64,000 nt of DNA, taken from Kuenenia sp039794105 (lineage in GTDB: Bacteria > Planctomycetota > Brocadiia > Brocadiales > Brocadiaceae). The notes below the pieces were generated by a model. That model did not search any database. It saw only the letters and a list, made by a program, of their open reading frames with translations, and was not told where the DNA came from. The position numbers and the translations under genes were made by a program. Positions 1 to 9,361 of this stretch are shown in pieces. The DNA is taken from contig NZ_JBDIWA010000010.1 in assembly GCF_039794105.1 (NCBI RefSeq), forward strand, positions 37,605 through 101,604, in the 5' to 3' direction. Within the stretch, counting starts at the first letter, position 1; every line of letters begins with the position of its first letter.

Positions 1-1685
1 CTCGTAACGTATTTGTTAAATCTATAACTCAATCCTGCTTCATAGGTCTTGATAATTTCAGGATCAAGGTCTTCGTTTCCCTGAAGCGCCGGATTGTTTT
101 GGATGTACATTTCAATAAAATCCGGGGCGCGGAATGCCTCTCCGTACAGGAGCTTCAGCGTGGCGTTTTTCATAAACGCCCAGGTCAGGCCGGCGCGCGG
201 ACTGGTTTCTCCTCCAAAATCGCTGTACTGGTCATGGCGCACCCCCAGCGTTAAGTTCAGGGTATCTGTCACGTCCCAGGTATCCTGCAAATATACGGAC
301 AATATCCGGCGGGTCGCCTCTTTCAGATACGGGTAGGTATCTGAAAGATTTTGTACAGAGTCAAAGACTTCATAGGTTGCAGGATTAAAGTTGCTTTGAT
401 AGCGGACGTTTCCCTGGTTCACCCAACGGTATTCCAGTCCAACGGTGAGGATATTTTTATCAAATAACTCATAATCAAACGGTATTTCCGCCCCTGCTAT
501 CCTCTCAATCTCACTGCCGATGCCGATAAAACCATCAGGAAATGATACCGTGGTGTCGTAGACGCCGTCCTTGTTTGCGTCAAAGGCGAGTACCGAGCCT
601 TCCGGGTATGCTTCAATTTCAGGCCTGATATCGAATTGGTCATAATAAATTCTTGGCTTTATGGTAAGTCCCCCGTCAAAAACCTTTTTGTATCCTATTT
701 CGCCGAAAACATAATTGTTTTCTATATCGGAATCATCGCTCAACACGTATTGGGGGCCTACAAATGTATCCCTGTTTTTATTGTTATACCATCCATGAAA
801 CCACAGGTTGTCGTACTCAACCTTGAGATTCATTGCAAACTCCTGCCGCTTATCATGCATACTTCCCGGCGCATTTGACGCCAAAGTGCCAAAAACCTCA
901 TCGAGCGTTGTCTGTACGTCTCTCTCTAACGTACCGCTAAAACCATCCGTTGACCGGTAATGAAGCATGCCGGAGATATCAACCTTCCCGTATTTCTTGC
1001 CGAATATTACATTCTCCTCGTAGGTGTTAAAACTCCCGTATCCGCTGCTTATTCTAACGCCGTCTATATCGCCAGCGTCCTTGGTGATGATATTGATGAC
1101 GGCCAGGAATGCATTTTCTCCGTACATTGCGGACCCAGGCCCGCGGATAATTTCTATCTTCTTTATATTTTGCACCGGAAAGTCATCAAAAGCGTTAAAG
1201 GAGCTCCCCTTCAAGGGACTGTTTACAAAGTGCCCATCAAGCATCAGCCGTACCTTGTTTGCGGCTTCAAGGCCACGCACAGCCGGCACCACGTCGCCAA
1301 AATCAGGCAGCTTGAGGATTTCAAACCCAGGCACTGTCCTTAAAATTTCCGCAAAGGTGCGGTAGCCCAGGTGTTTGATTTCTTCAGCCGTTATTACGGT
1401 GACAATACCCGGCGCCTTGCTCACGGGCGTTTCATGTCTCGTGGCAATGGCTACCCCTTCGCTTTCAAGCCAGAGAACTTCCGATGAGTGCATATCTAAT
1501 ACTGTAGTATCAGTACCGCCGGATGCCTGAGAAACCGAATCCTGAGGCGTTTCCCCCTGGTGTGCTGTTTCCGTACCGGCAGCAAATAGTACCCCTGAAA
1601 TGCCTGCAAGAAGAAAGATGAGCAACAAAAACGGCAGCGCCGCGATAATGTTTCCTCTTTTGTTTTTTTCAAAAGTACTATTCAT
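1..1685 (-). CDS. TonB-dependent outer-membrane receptor (3' end outside window)
   Basis: Reads without a stop from ATG at 1685 to the window edge, about 561 codons, so the C-terminal part of the barrel is missing. The N-terminus has a hydrophobic export segment (residues ~12-35, rich in L, F, A). A plug domain follows: ITAEEIKHLGYRTFAEIL, VPGFEI, then IRGPGSAMYGENAFLAVINI, the classic plug pattern before the barrel. The last visible residues resemble a barrel strand (TYEAGLSYRF). Family knowledge: such receptors take up siderophores, cobalamin or other large ligands across the outer membrane using TonB energy. The ligand cannot be told here. No cobalamin riboswitch is evident upstream; the upstream spacer holds a repeat. 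Function class is secure, specificity unknown. Confidence 0.9.
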   Translation of the reverse strand, partial: MNSTFEKNKRGNIIAALPFLLLIFLLAGISGVLFAAGTETAHQGETPQDSVSQASGGTDTTVLDMHSSEVLWLESEGVAIATRHETPVSKAPGIVTVITAEEIKHLGYRTFAEILRTVPGFEILKLPDFGDVVPAVRGLEAANKVRLMLDGHFVNSPLKGSSFNAFDDFPVQNIKKIEIIRGPGSAMYGENAFLAVINIITKDAGDIDGVRISSGYGSFNTYEENVIFGKKYGKVDISGMLHYRSTDGFSGTLERDVQTTLDEVFGTLASNAPGSMHDKRQEFAMNLKVEYDNLWFHGWYNNKNRDTFVGPQYVLSDDSDIENNYVFGEIGYKKVFDGGLTIKPRIYYDQFDIRPEIEAYPEGSVLAFDANKDGVYDTTVSFPDGFIGIGSEIERIAGAEIPFDYELFDKNILTVGLEYRWVNQGNVRYQSNFNPATYEVFDSVQNLSDTYPYLKEATRRILSVYLQDTWDVTDTLNLTLGVRHDQYSDFGGETSPRAGLTWAFMKNATLKLLYGEAFRAPDFIEMYIQNNPALQGNEDLDPEIIKTYEAGLSYRFNKYVT

Positions 1686-1733
1686 ATTTGATTCTTTCAA
1701 ATTCTCCGCCTGCTTACGAATAATGTGTTGTGG

Positions 1734-1927
1734 GGAAATACGAAATCCGAAGCAAATTCTAATGACAAAATGATTTAAATTATAAACAACTGCATCTTTT
1801 GTATCTCGCATTTTGAGCTTCATATTGTTGTATGTTTTGGATTTGTTTTGAATTTTATGCTTTGTTATTCGAATTTGTTTCGTATTTCGTATTTTTTATT
1901 TCGTGCTTATTTGTTTCTGGCTATGCC
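1734..1927. repeat. CGAAATA-type heptad repeat element, palindromic
   Basis: The left arm carries ACGAAATCCGAAGC followed by AATTCTAATGACAAAATG. The right arm carries AATTTGTTTCGTATTTCG and TTCGTGCTTATTTG, so the ends are roughly inverted copies. The core closely matches the element at 63416-63619 (shared TTTTGAATTTTATGCTTTG). It ends next to CTGGCTATGCCAACTTAGG, a motif also found near 39318. It fills the spacer between the MscK-like gene and the TonB receptor. Confidence 0.75.
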
Positions 1928-2005
1928 AACTTAGGTTATTAACGCATATATGCTAATTTATAACAGATGCTTCGCCCCTACGCATTGAAATTCCTTAGCA
2001 TTCCG

Positions 2006-5000
2006 TCAGGTATTCTGCGGCTTTTCCTGTGTTTCTTCCCATTTGTTGTTTTCATGCACCGTGTTGCTGCCGGGGAATGGCACATAGGAGCGAATATGAA
2101 TATCCCTTTGGGGGAAAGCAATTTCTATTTTGTTTTTTCGAAATACCTCATCTATGGCAAAACGCATTTCGCTCATGGCAAACCATCGTTTCCCCGGATC
2201 ATCCGCCCAATAGAATAATTTAAAGACAAGCGAGCTATCGCCGAAATCATCAAACCGTATAAAAGGTTCAGGGAATTGCCTTACATTCTGATTTTGTGCA
2301 GCAATTTCCAGGAGGCATTTTTTTACAAGGGCGACATCAGACCCATAAGCAACCCCCACCTGAACATTGCCCCGCATCACGGAATCAGGCAAAGACCAAT
2401 TTGTCACCCTGCCTTCAACGAACTTTGAGTTGGGTATGGTTAAAACAATATTGTCCGGCGTGGTCATTGTGGTGCTTCGGGTGCTGATTTTTTCAATAGT
2501 GCCTAGTGTCCCGTCGTCAAGGGTTATCACATCGCCCACGCGCATTGGCCGTTCAAATAAAAGTATGATACCGCTGACAAAATTACTTATGATATTTTGC
2601 ATGCCGAATCCGATCCCGATGCCAAATGCGCCGGCAAAGAAGGCAAGGCTGCGCAAAGGTATTCCCGCCAGGTTGAACCCGATAAGCACGGCAATGCCAA
2701 CGATAAAATACCGGATAAGGTTAGAAAACGAATGCTTCAGCCCTCGTTCCATTCCCAGCCGGGAAAACACCCTTTCTTCCAGCAATTTTTTTATATAACG
2801 CGCAAGGAAGAAAAACGCAACCAATACGAGCATTGCAAAGATAATTTTCAGCGGCGTTGTGTGCCTTCCCTCCTGCAGGACGAAACGGTGCACCAGGCCA
2901 TTGCCAATGCTCCTGAAAATCATGCCCACCTGTGCAAAAATCTTCTGAATAAGATAGGGAGCGGCTGGAGAATCCACCGCATCCCGGAAGGTGGCCATCC
3001 ATATCCGCACAATAACTATCGCACATATAATGGATGCGGCGTAGTTTACTGATACACTGTAAACCGCAGTCGCCGCATTAAATTTCTTTTCTTCGGGGGT
3101 GCTCTTTTCTATTTTTCTTACCTCATAAAGCCTTTCTCTCAATCTGCTTATCCGGTAAAGCAGGAATTTCGTTATCCATAAAGCGATAATTGCGGCAACT
3201 ATACTTTTTATACAGGTTTTCAGCAGTACATACGTCAATATTGGATATCCAAGACTGCGTATCGCAAAAAGAGAGACGACAAACACCACAAACACCGGAT
3301 AAATAATGCCGATAATACGCTGGATGAGCCTTCCCAACTGACTGTTCTTGCCAGGCAACAATTTGAAAAACAGGGATTTTTGGGTTGCAAGCCACAAAAG
3401 CAGGAGCAACATTCCCATTCGATAGATGAACCAGAGCAGGTCAATAGCGTCTCTTTTATATTGAAATACGGTAAGTACCGTAATAAAAGACAAAGAAATG
3501 AGGGAAAAGATCAAAATAGTGTTTAATGACTTGTAAATATGCTTTGGCGATATGTAGGCGAGTGAAACAACGAGTTTCTTGTGTCCCTTTTCCGGGCCGA
3601 AAGACTCAACAAGGAGACCCTTCAGCGCCGTATAGAGCGAAATATATAATAGTATATACATCGCTGAGGTTGTTGACGGTATTTTGACTGGGAATAGTGC
3701 GCGTATCAATATGCAAAGGACTGCTATCCATAGCACAGTAATGCTCTTATCCAGTATTACCAGCAGGCTGGGGAGCAGCCGCGATTTAAAATAGGTAAAG
3801 GTTATCGATTCGTGCAAAAGTTGCAGGGCGTCTGTGCTCCATCGGTGTATATACCGGTGGGAAAAATAAAATAATGCAAGGAGTGACGCCAATCCAAGGC
3901 ATCTTAACCAGAAAAGAACCGTATTTTTCTCAAGAACAATATATGCCTCTGCGTTTTTCAGATGGCTCTTTGCTGTTTCAAAGAGAGAATAAATGCAGGA
4001 AGGAAGATTTTTAACATCAAGGTAAATTGCTTCAAAGGTTTGGGTGGTTATCTGCACCTCGTCTCTTTTCCAAACGTTTGCTGCTTTCATGTGTTGTATT
4101 TTTTCTTTGATATTTGAAAGCGCTGATATGCCATATTCCCTTATTTCCAGCCGTTCATGTAAAATATTTACTCTTTCCAGAACAAGAGAAAGCTGTTCTT
4201 CCTGCGCCTTGATTCTTTGTTCCACATGATTGATTGCCTGCTGCGCCAATTCCTTATCGGCAAAAGAGGAAACCTCCTTTTTTATATTTGACATATCCTC
4301 GCTGGAAAGGGCAAGTTTGTCAGAAAGGAGTTTCTTCTCCTGATCCAGGGAAACAATAAGGCTTTTTATCGAATTGATTGCCTCTGAATAGCGCTTTTCC
4401 TCAGCAGCGACTTTCTTCTCCATTTCCTCAATATCTTTTGCCGTGCTGCCTTTGCTCAGAAAAATACCAATGTCTGCCTGTAATCTCTTAAGTTCGGTAC
4501 GACCTTTATATCGCTGTGCGCCTTCCGTAATAAGCTCGTCTTTCTTCTTTGCCAGCAAACCGTTCTGTTTATGGACTTCCGCCTCTAACTCCAGCACCCT
4601 CTTCTTTTCCGGGGAGGTGGTGATTTTTTGCTCTTGAACAATTTCTTCGCCTTTTTTAGCGGCCTCCTGTATGGTTCTTTCCGCCTCTGCCCGGGTGGCC
4701 TCCGCAGCCTTTTTTGTCACCTCTTCAACCTTTTTTGCGTACGCCAGCTCCTCCTGTTTCCTTTTCAATTCTTCTGTTTTCTGCTTTTCCTCCAAAAGGC
4801 CGGCTTTTTCTGCCAATAACTCCGCGTTGAATTCCGCAGACTTTAGCGCCTGAATTGTTTCATCATATTGAATTTTTGCTATCGCCAGCCTTTTTTTAAA
4901 TATTGAGATCCACCGGTTGCTTACCTCCTTTTGCCAGAACAAAACATTGTTTATCTTTTCCTGCGCCATACTTTCCAATGCACTGCCGGCAATATCCGCC

Positions 5001-5704
5001 TTCAATGATTCCAGAAGCTTAACAAGCTCTTGCCTGATAACGGGTGCTTTAAGCCTGTAATCCTCCAATTCTTTGGCAGCAATGGCAATTAATGATTCTT
5101 TTTCTTTCATGCTTGCCTGTGCCGCTTTGATATATCCCTTTGCTATATCAGCTTCCTGTCTGACAAGCGCCGCCTGATCGGCAGGAGTTGCTGCAATTGT
5201 TTCATTTAACTTTAACGCCAAGGATAATAACGAAACGTAATTTGCATATGCCCTTACCTGATGCTGAAGTGCTGCGATGAGATCCTCGCACTCTTCTAAT
5301 TGCTCATTGCCCGCGTCAATCTTTTCTTTTAGGATGCCGATCTCTTTGTCGAACAATTCCAAATATTTCACATGCGGTTCTTCTGCCGCATAGGTATTTT
5401 TTTCTTCCAGTAATTTTTCGAGATAGGAAGACGTTGATTCCCGATCGCTTTGCAATTTCAAAATGGCCGCTTCATTTTCAGCAATAGTCTTTTCTGCACT
5501 GACCTTTATTTCTTCAAGTCTGTTTTTCGCCTTTTCGAGATCTTCGTTTTTTACTGCCACACGCTGTCCCGTCCGTTTCACCTCATCTGCTTTTTTCTCA
5601 ACGGCAACGGTTTGGTCCTGTGCATGTATATACAGGGAAGTCCACAGTAAACACATTGCCATGCATACAACAACTTTAATGGTGTACTTTTTTAAGATTT
5701 TCAA
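2006..5704 (-). CDS. MscK/KefA-like mechanosensitive channel with long periplasmic coiled coil
   Basis: A 1232-residue protein. The start is TTG at 5704 with AGAGG upstream; it gives a clean signal peptide (residues 1-28, ending IHA). Residues ~35-560 are charged and Lys/Glu/Ala/Gln rich, typical of long coiled coil. Several membrane segments follow from ~615 to ~1000. The MscS core is at the end: pore-lining helix FFAGAFGIGIGFGMQNIISN around residues 1020-1040, then the beta domain (FERPMRVGDVITLDDGTLG, VLTIPNSKFVEGRVTNW) and a cytoplasmic domain. Length and layout fit the MscK/MscM branch rather than small MscS. Role by family: release of solutes under hypo-osmotic shock. The small gene at 5732 lies 27 bp upstream on the same strand and may share its transcript. 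Confidence 0.9.
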   Translation of the reverse strand: MKILKKYTIKVVVCMAMCLLWTSLYIHAQDQTVAVEKKADEVKRTGQRVAVKNEDLEKAKNRLEEIKVSAEKTIAENEAAILKLQSDRESTSSYLEKLLEEKNTYAAEEPHVKYLELFDKEIGILKEKIDAGNEQLEECEDLIAALQHQVRAYANYVSLLSLALKLNETIAATPADQAALVRQEADIAKGYIKAAQASMKEKESLIAIAAKELEDYRLKAPVIRQELVKLLESLKADIAGSALESMAQEKINNVLFWQKEVSNRWISIFKKRLAIAKIQYDETIQALKSAEFNAELLAEKAGLLEEKQKTEELKRKQEELAYAKKVEEVTKKAAEATRAEAERTIQEAAKKGEEIVQEQKITTSPEKKRVLELEAEVHKQNGLLAKKKDELITEGAQRYKGRTELKRLQADIGIFLSKGSTAKDIEEMEKKVAAEEKRYSEAINSIKSLIVSLDQEKKLLSDKLALSSEDMSNIKKEVSSFADKELAQQAINHVEQRIKAQEEQLSLVLERVNILHERLEIREYGISALSNIKEKIQHMKAANVWKRDEVQITTQTFEAIYLDVKNLPSCIYSLFETAKSHLKNAEAYIVLEKNTVLFWLRCLGLASLLALFYFSHRYIHRWSTDALQLLHESITFTYFKSRLLPSLLVILDKSITVLWIAVLCILIRALFPVKIPSTTSAMYILLYISLYTALKGLLVESFGPEKGHKKLVVSLAYISPKHIYKSLNTILIFSLISLSFITVLTVFQYKRDAIDLLWFIYRMGMLLLLLWLATQKSLFFKLLPGKNSQLGRLIQRIIGIIYPVFVVFVVSLFAIRSLGYPILTYVLLKTCIKSIVAAIIALWITKFLLYRISRLRERLYEVRKIEKSTPEEKKFNAATAVYSVSVNYAASIICAIVIVRIWMATFRDAVDSPAAPYLIQKIFAQVGMIFRSIGNGLVHRFVLQEGRHTTPLKIIFAMLVLVAFFFLARYIKKLLEERVFSRLGMERGLKHSFSNLIRYFIVGIAVLIGFNLAGIPLRSLAFFAGAFGIGIGFGMQNIISNFVSGIILLFERPMRVGDVITLDDGTLGTIEKISTRSTTMTTPDNIVLTIPNSKFVEGRVTNWSLPDSVMRGNVQVGVAYGSDVALVKKCLLEIAAQNQNVRQFPEPFIRFDDFGDSSLVFKLFYWADDPGKRWFAMSEMRFAIDEVFRKNKIEIAFPQRDIHIRSYVPFPGSNTVHENNKWEETQEKPQNT

Positions 5705-5731
5705 CTGAAAAAATACCTCTTTAGGATTAAG

Positions 5732-6496
5732 TTAAACTTTATGAAACAATTTAGAGGCGCAATGATGCAGCATTATGCAGCCTATGGAATATAATAGTAT
5801 AAGAATCGTCAGCCAATCTAAAAATGAGGCAACTACATGCAGATCATAATAAGTAACAAATCCCAGTAAACCCGTCGCAAAAAGATTCCTTATAAAGAAA
5901 AAAGTATAGAGCAACAGGGCGATAGTCGTATTTGCGAATACATATTTACAATATGCATAAACAAAGATAAAGGGGGAACAGATTTGGATAAGACTGCTTA
6001 CGATGCCTAAAATATTTGAAATAGCATTGCCTTCAACAAAGACCACATCGATTCCCGTTGACAATACATATTTCGAAAAAAAATATAACCCAAAACCCGC
6101 CACGGTTACCAAAAAAAAGTTTTTTACCCACCGGTAACACGCTTCTAAATGTTTGACCGCTTTAATATATTGGGTATCCATATTATCATTATTGTTGACT
6201 GTGACGTTGAGCGCATTTCTTACGTTATGGGACGCGAAAAAAAGGTACGCGATAGTAAGGGTAATTATGGTTGCTGCATCTCCCGTCATATCAGGGGGGC
6301 TTGGGGTATGAATATCATACCTGTTTGCAGGATTATCTGCCTGGATAATATTAAAAAAGACCAATGCGTTTAGGGTGTTTTCCGTAAAAAAACGCAGATT
6401 AATACCGATGAAGTTTATGAAAGCGCTTAACCCCAAATCTTTTATTGCTAAATTAAGTATTATGTACTTGTTATTAATTCCTTGCAACCTGAGCAC
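5732..6496 (-). CDS. Predicted multi-pass membrane protein, unknown family
   Basis: 254 residues if GTG at 6496 is the start, which has no good ribosome site, so the true start may be internal. Hydrophobic stretches occur at about residues 75-95, 125-145, 160-190, 195-215 and 225-245. Between the first and second lies a polar stretch rich in Asn and Asp (TVNNNDNMDTQY). I recognise no motif. It sits just upstream of the mechanosensitive channel on the same strand (27 bp), so co-transcription is possible. Confidence 0.55.
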   Translation of the reverse strand: MLRLQGINNKYIILNLAIKDLGLSAFINFIGINLRFFTENTLNALVFFNIIQADNPANRYDIHTPSPPDMTGDAATIITLTIAYLFFASHNVRNALNVTVNNNDNMDTQYIKAVKHLEACYRWVKNFFLVTVAGFGLYFFSKYVLSTGIDVVFVEGNAISNILGIVSSLIQICSPFIFVYAYCKYVFANTTIALLLYTFFFIRNLFATGLLGFVTYYDLHVVASFLDWLTILILLYSIGCIMLHHCASKLFHKV

Positions 6497-6811
6497 CTGT
6501 TTCTTATCAAAGATATGCGATTTTTAATGATTACAACATGTTTCCATTTTTGGTTATCGGAAAACTGTTGCAAATATTAATGAATCGATTATAAAGTACA
6601 TACTAGGGCTTTTCAATAGAAAGTATCTGCCAGACACCCTTTACGCTGTTCAAATGCCGTCTTTTTTTCTTCTCATAAATATGCGTATTGTATATAATTT
6701 TACCTTACTTGAGTCTTATAACGGTCGCGATTAAGGCCAAAAAAAAACCCGATTACGTATCTTTATTTTCATGGGTAACGTTTTAGTTTTTGAAAATTTC
6801 CAATAATCGCA

Positions 6812-6887
6812 AAGTAGGGACGAAGCATTTGCCCGTTTGGGCATGAGCACATTTATGACAATTTACGGCAAGTGCTTCGCCCCTACT
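6812..6887. repeat. Inverted repeat, GGGCGAAGCATTTGC family
   Basis: Arm GTAGGGACGAAGCATTTGCC and the opposing arm GGCAAGTGCTTCGCCCCTAC face each other about 35 bp apart. Single arms of the same family occur at 1968-1981, 22493-22511 and, diverged, near 48993. The 6497-6926 spacer otherwise holds only AT-rich DNA and one TIR-like motif (GTAACGTTTTAGTTTTTG) at about 6776. Confidence 0.7.
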
Positions 6888-6926
6888 TTCTTATGTGTAG
6901 GCAAGGCGGATAACATCATTTATAAA

Positions 6927-7742
6927 ATGAAAAAAAGGTGCCTTTTTTTTCTGTTTACCCTCATGGCGGTCTGTTGGAGCATAGGCCCGTTTGCATGGAT
7001 TGTATTAACCTCCTTCAAACCCCCTTCAGAGATTATGCAATTGCCTCCCATTTTCCCTGAAACGTATGTCCTTGACTCTTACAAAAACGTCCTCTTTAAA
7101 AGCCATTTCCCGTATTATTTGTTCAATAGTTTCATGGTCTCGCTTTCTACCGTATGCGTAGCCATACCATGCGCATTGCTCGCCGCCTACAGTGTTTCGC
7201 GTTTTTCGTTTAGAGGGAAAACGGCGATATTGCTTATGATTGTTGTTTTGTTTACCCTTCCGTCTATCTGTCTTGTTGCCGCCCTGTATAAACTTTTTTA
7301 CACCCTGGGGTGGATAAATTTACCCGTTTCGCTTATTTGCGCCTACAGCGCCCACAACTTTCCATTGGCGCTATTTCTTATGATAAAATATATTGATAAA
7401 ATACCCATCGAAATGGATAACGCCTCCCTCATTGACGGCTGCACCCATTTTCAGTCGCTTCGGTACGTTATTGCGCCAATTGCATTGCCGGGGCTGATTT
7501 CTACAGCGATTCTCATCTTTATTTTTTGCTGGAATGAGTTTCTGTTTGCCCTTACTTTTACCCTTGACGAATCATCCAGGCTCGCTTCTGTAGGCATTGC
7601 CCTGTTCCAGGGCACATATGAGGTCCCGTGGGGGGATATTGCCGCAGCTTCAGTGATTGTTACCGTTCCGCTCCTTATTTTTTTACTTGTCTTTCAAAGG
7701 TATATCGTACAGGGCATTATTTCGGGAGCGGTGAAAGAATGA
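6927..7742 (+). CDS. ABC transporter permease, carbohydrate type (MalG/UgpE-like)
   Basis: 271 residues from ATG at 6927. The frame is open further upstream, but that part overlaps the 6812-6887 repeat and reads as non-coding; the Lys-rich MKKRCLFFLF start is the normal N-terminus of this family. About six membrane segments are seen. The cytoplasmic EAA-loop region reads MDNASLIDGCTHFQSLRYV followed by APIALPGLISTAIL, as in inner-membrane permeases of sugar importers. The ATPase gene overlaps its stop (ATGA at 7739). A second permease and a binding protein normally accompany this pair, and neither is beside it. Substrate unknown. Confidence 0.88.
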   Translation: MKKRCLFFLFTLMAVCWSIGPFAWIVLTSFKPPSEIMQLPPIFPETYVLDSYKNVLFKSHFPYYLFNSFMVSLSTVCVAIPCALLAAYSVSRFSFRGKTAILLMIVVLFTLPSICLVAALYKLFYTLGWINLPVSLICAYSAHNFPLALFLMIKYIDKIPIEMDNASLIDGCTHFQSLRYVIAPIALPGLISTAILIFIFCWNEFLFALTFTLDESSRLASVGIALFQGTYEVPWGDIAAASVIVTVPLLIFLLVFQRYIVQGIISGAVKE

Positions 7743-8794
7743 GAATTCAATTAAGAAATATTACAAAATATTACAAACACACCGCTGCGGTGAATTGCTT
7801 GAACATGGAGATACAAGACGGTGAATTCCTTGTAGTACTCGGTTCGAGCGGGAGCGGAAAGACCACAACGTTAAATATGATCGCGGGGCTGGAGACACCC
7901 ACTTCGGGAGATATTTATTTTAATGATGACATTATAAATGCCGTGCCTCCCGGCAAAAGGGATATTGCCCTGGTGTTTCAGAACTATGCATTATATCCGC
8001 ATATGAAAATATTTGACAATATTGCATTCCCCCTCAGGATACGAAAGGCAAAGGATATAAAGGAAAATGTGGAAAATACCGCCAGGATGCTGGGAATAAA
8101 CAACTTATTGCAAAAGTATCCAAAAGAACTTTCCGGCGGCGAAAAACAGCGGGTTGCACTGGCAAGGGCGCTCGTGAGAAATCCGCAGGTATTTTTAATG
8201 GACGAACCTTTGAGCAACCTTGACGCACGCCTCAGAATTTCAGCGCGGGGTGAATTAAAAAAACTTCAGAAACAACGGAATGTTACCACCGTCTATGTTA
8301 CCCACGATCAAACCGAGGCGCTCACACTGGGAGACAGGATTGCTGTTATGGATAAGGGGCGCCTGCAACAGATAGGGACTCCTTATGAAATATACAATAC
8401 GCCCCAAAACACCTTCATCGCGGGGTTTGTTGGCGCTCCGGCCATGAATTTTGCAGAGGTGCGGCTAATCACGGCAAGTTCTTTTACCTTAGGGGAAACA
8501 ATCCTTGAATCCCCAGTTCCCCAGGCAAATACGCCGCGGGTTATTCTGGGGATACGTCCTGAAAAATTGCAATGCGTTTCGCCAGATTTTAAAAACGCCA
8601 TTAAAAGCATTGTGGAACATATTGAATACCTTGGGCATGAATCAGTATGCCATGTAAGAATTTCCCCGGATATACTTTGGTCAGTAAAAAATACCGAATC
8701 AACGGTCTCGGTTGGGGACCTTGTTGGCCTGGCATTTTCCCCGGATGCGGTTCATTGGTTCGACCAATCAACAGGGATGAGAATCGATGAGTAA
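7739..8794 (+). CDS. ABC transporter ATP-binding protein, MalK/UgpC type
   Basis: 351 residues. The start ATG overlaps the permease stop, indicating translational coupling. Walker A is GSSGSGKTT, the Q-loop region is VFQNYALYPHM, the signature is LSGGEKQRVALARAL, Walker B is VFLMDEPLSNLDA and the switch His is in VYVTHDQTEAL. After about residue 235 comes a TOBE-like C-terminal domain (GIRPEKLQ), the hallmark of the sugar-importer ATPases that can also be regulatory targets. It would energise the permease encoded just upstream. ATPases of this type are often shared between several importers, which could explain the missing partners. Confidence 0.92.
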   Translation: MRIQLRNITKYYKHTAAVNCLNMEIQDGEFLVVLGSSGSGKTTTLNMIAGLETPTSGDIYFNDDIINAVPPGKRDIALVFQNYALYPHMKIFDNIAFPLRIRKAKDIKENVENTARMLGINNLLQKYPKELSGGEKQRVALARALVRNPQVFLMDEPLSNLDARLRISARGELKKLQKQRNVTTVYVTHDQTEALTLGDRIAVMDKGRLQQIGTPYEIYNTPQNTFIAGFVGAPAMNFAEVRLITASSFTLGETILESPVPQANTPRVILGIRPEKLQCVSPDFKNAIKSIVEHIEYLGHESVCHVRISPDILWSVKNTESTVSVGDLVGLAFSPDAVHWFDQSTGMRIDE

Positions 8795-8802
8795 GGTAAT
8801 GA

Positions 8803-8870
8803 GATAAAAAATACGAAATTCGAAGTACGAAATACGAAATACGAAACAAATTCAAAAATACAAAATCCCA
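8803..8870. repeat. CGAAATA heptad array upstream of groEL
   Basis: Four to five consecutive 7-bp units: CGAAATT, CGAAGTA, CGAAATA, CGAAATA, CGAAACA, followed by AATTCAAAAATACAAAATCC. Same family as 1734-1927, 47207-47452, 56990-57183 and 63416-63619. Confidence 0.8.
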
Positions 8871-8907
8871 ATGTAAATGTAACGGTAATAGAGGGACACT
8901 TCCCGGT

Positions 8908-8966
8908 GAATGACGATGGACGATGTTCGTCCATCATCCGTCGTCCATCGTCATTCGTCCGTCATT
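8908..8966. repeat. GATGGAC/GTCCATC heptad palindrome
   Basis: Seven-base units GATGGAC, GATGTTC, GTCCATC, ATCCGTC, GTCCATC, GTCATTC, GTCCGTC. The outer arms (8908-8925 and 8939-8956) are inverted copies with one or two mismatches, so a hairpin can form. Confidence 0.8.
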
Positions 8967-8983
8967 AAAATGGAAAATACTTA

Positions 8984-9032
8984 CAGTCGGCAATCGGCAA
9001 ATTGTAGACTGTGGATTGCCGACTGCCGATTG
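8984..9032. repeat. CAATCGG heptad array, hairpin forming
   Basis: CAGTCGG CAATCGG CAAATTG, then the inverted run GTGGATTGCCGACTGCCG. This is the third heptad family in a row between the ABC operon and groEL. The rest of 9033-9361 is the groEL leader; no CIRCE operator (TTAGCACTC with its inverted partner) is present. Confidence 0.8.
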
Positions 9033-9361
9033 TTTTTGCCGGTGGAATTCATGCAAAGCCTGCCCATCCGCCGAATACCATTCGCCTACCATGTAATCCT
9101 GTCATATTGACACATCTAAAAGGGCGGTTTTAGGCAAAGCACTGTCACAATGGCATACCTTAGTTTATGTAATCCTTAGAGGTTTTTTTGTGCAAAAAAA
9201 CTTTTCTTATATCCTATTGTGATTAAATAAGTTAATTTGCGGAGGAAAAAGAAGTCGCCCGATGGGCGGCAGGCATTGTTCGGCATACTGTTTGCTCCGT
9301 TAAATCAGCCGTTAAAAGATTTATTAAAGTCAGCAATACATAATTTGGAGGAAACTTTGTT

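Noticed and set aside
6837..6926. Longer start for the ABC permease
   Set aside because: The extra 30 codons come from the inverted repeat at 6812-6887 and lack a ribosome site; the family N-terminus begins at 6927.
8908..9032. Possible CRISPR array or CIRCE operator upstream of groEL
   Set aside because: Units are 7 bp and contiguous with no spacers, and the CIRCE half-sites are absent.
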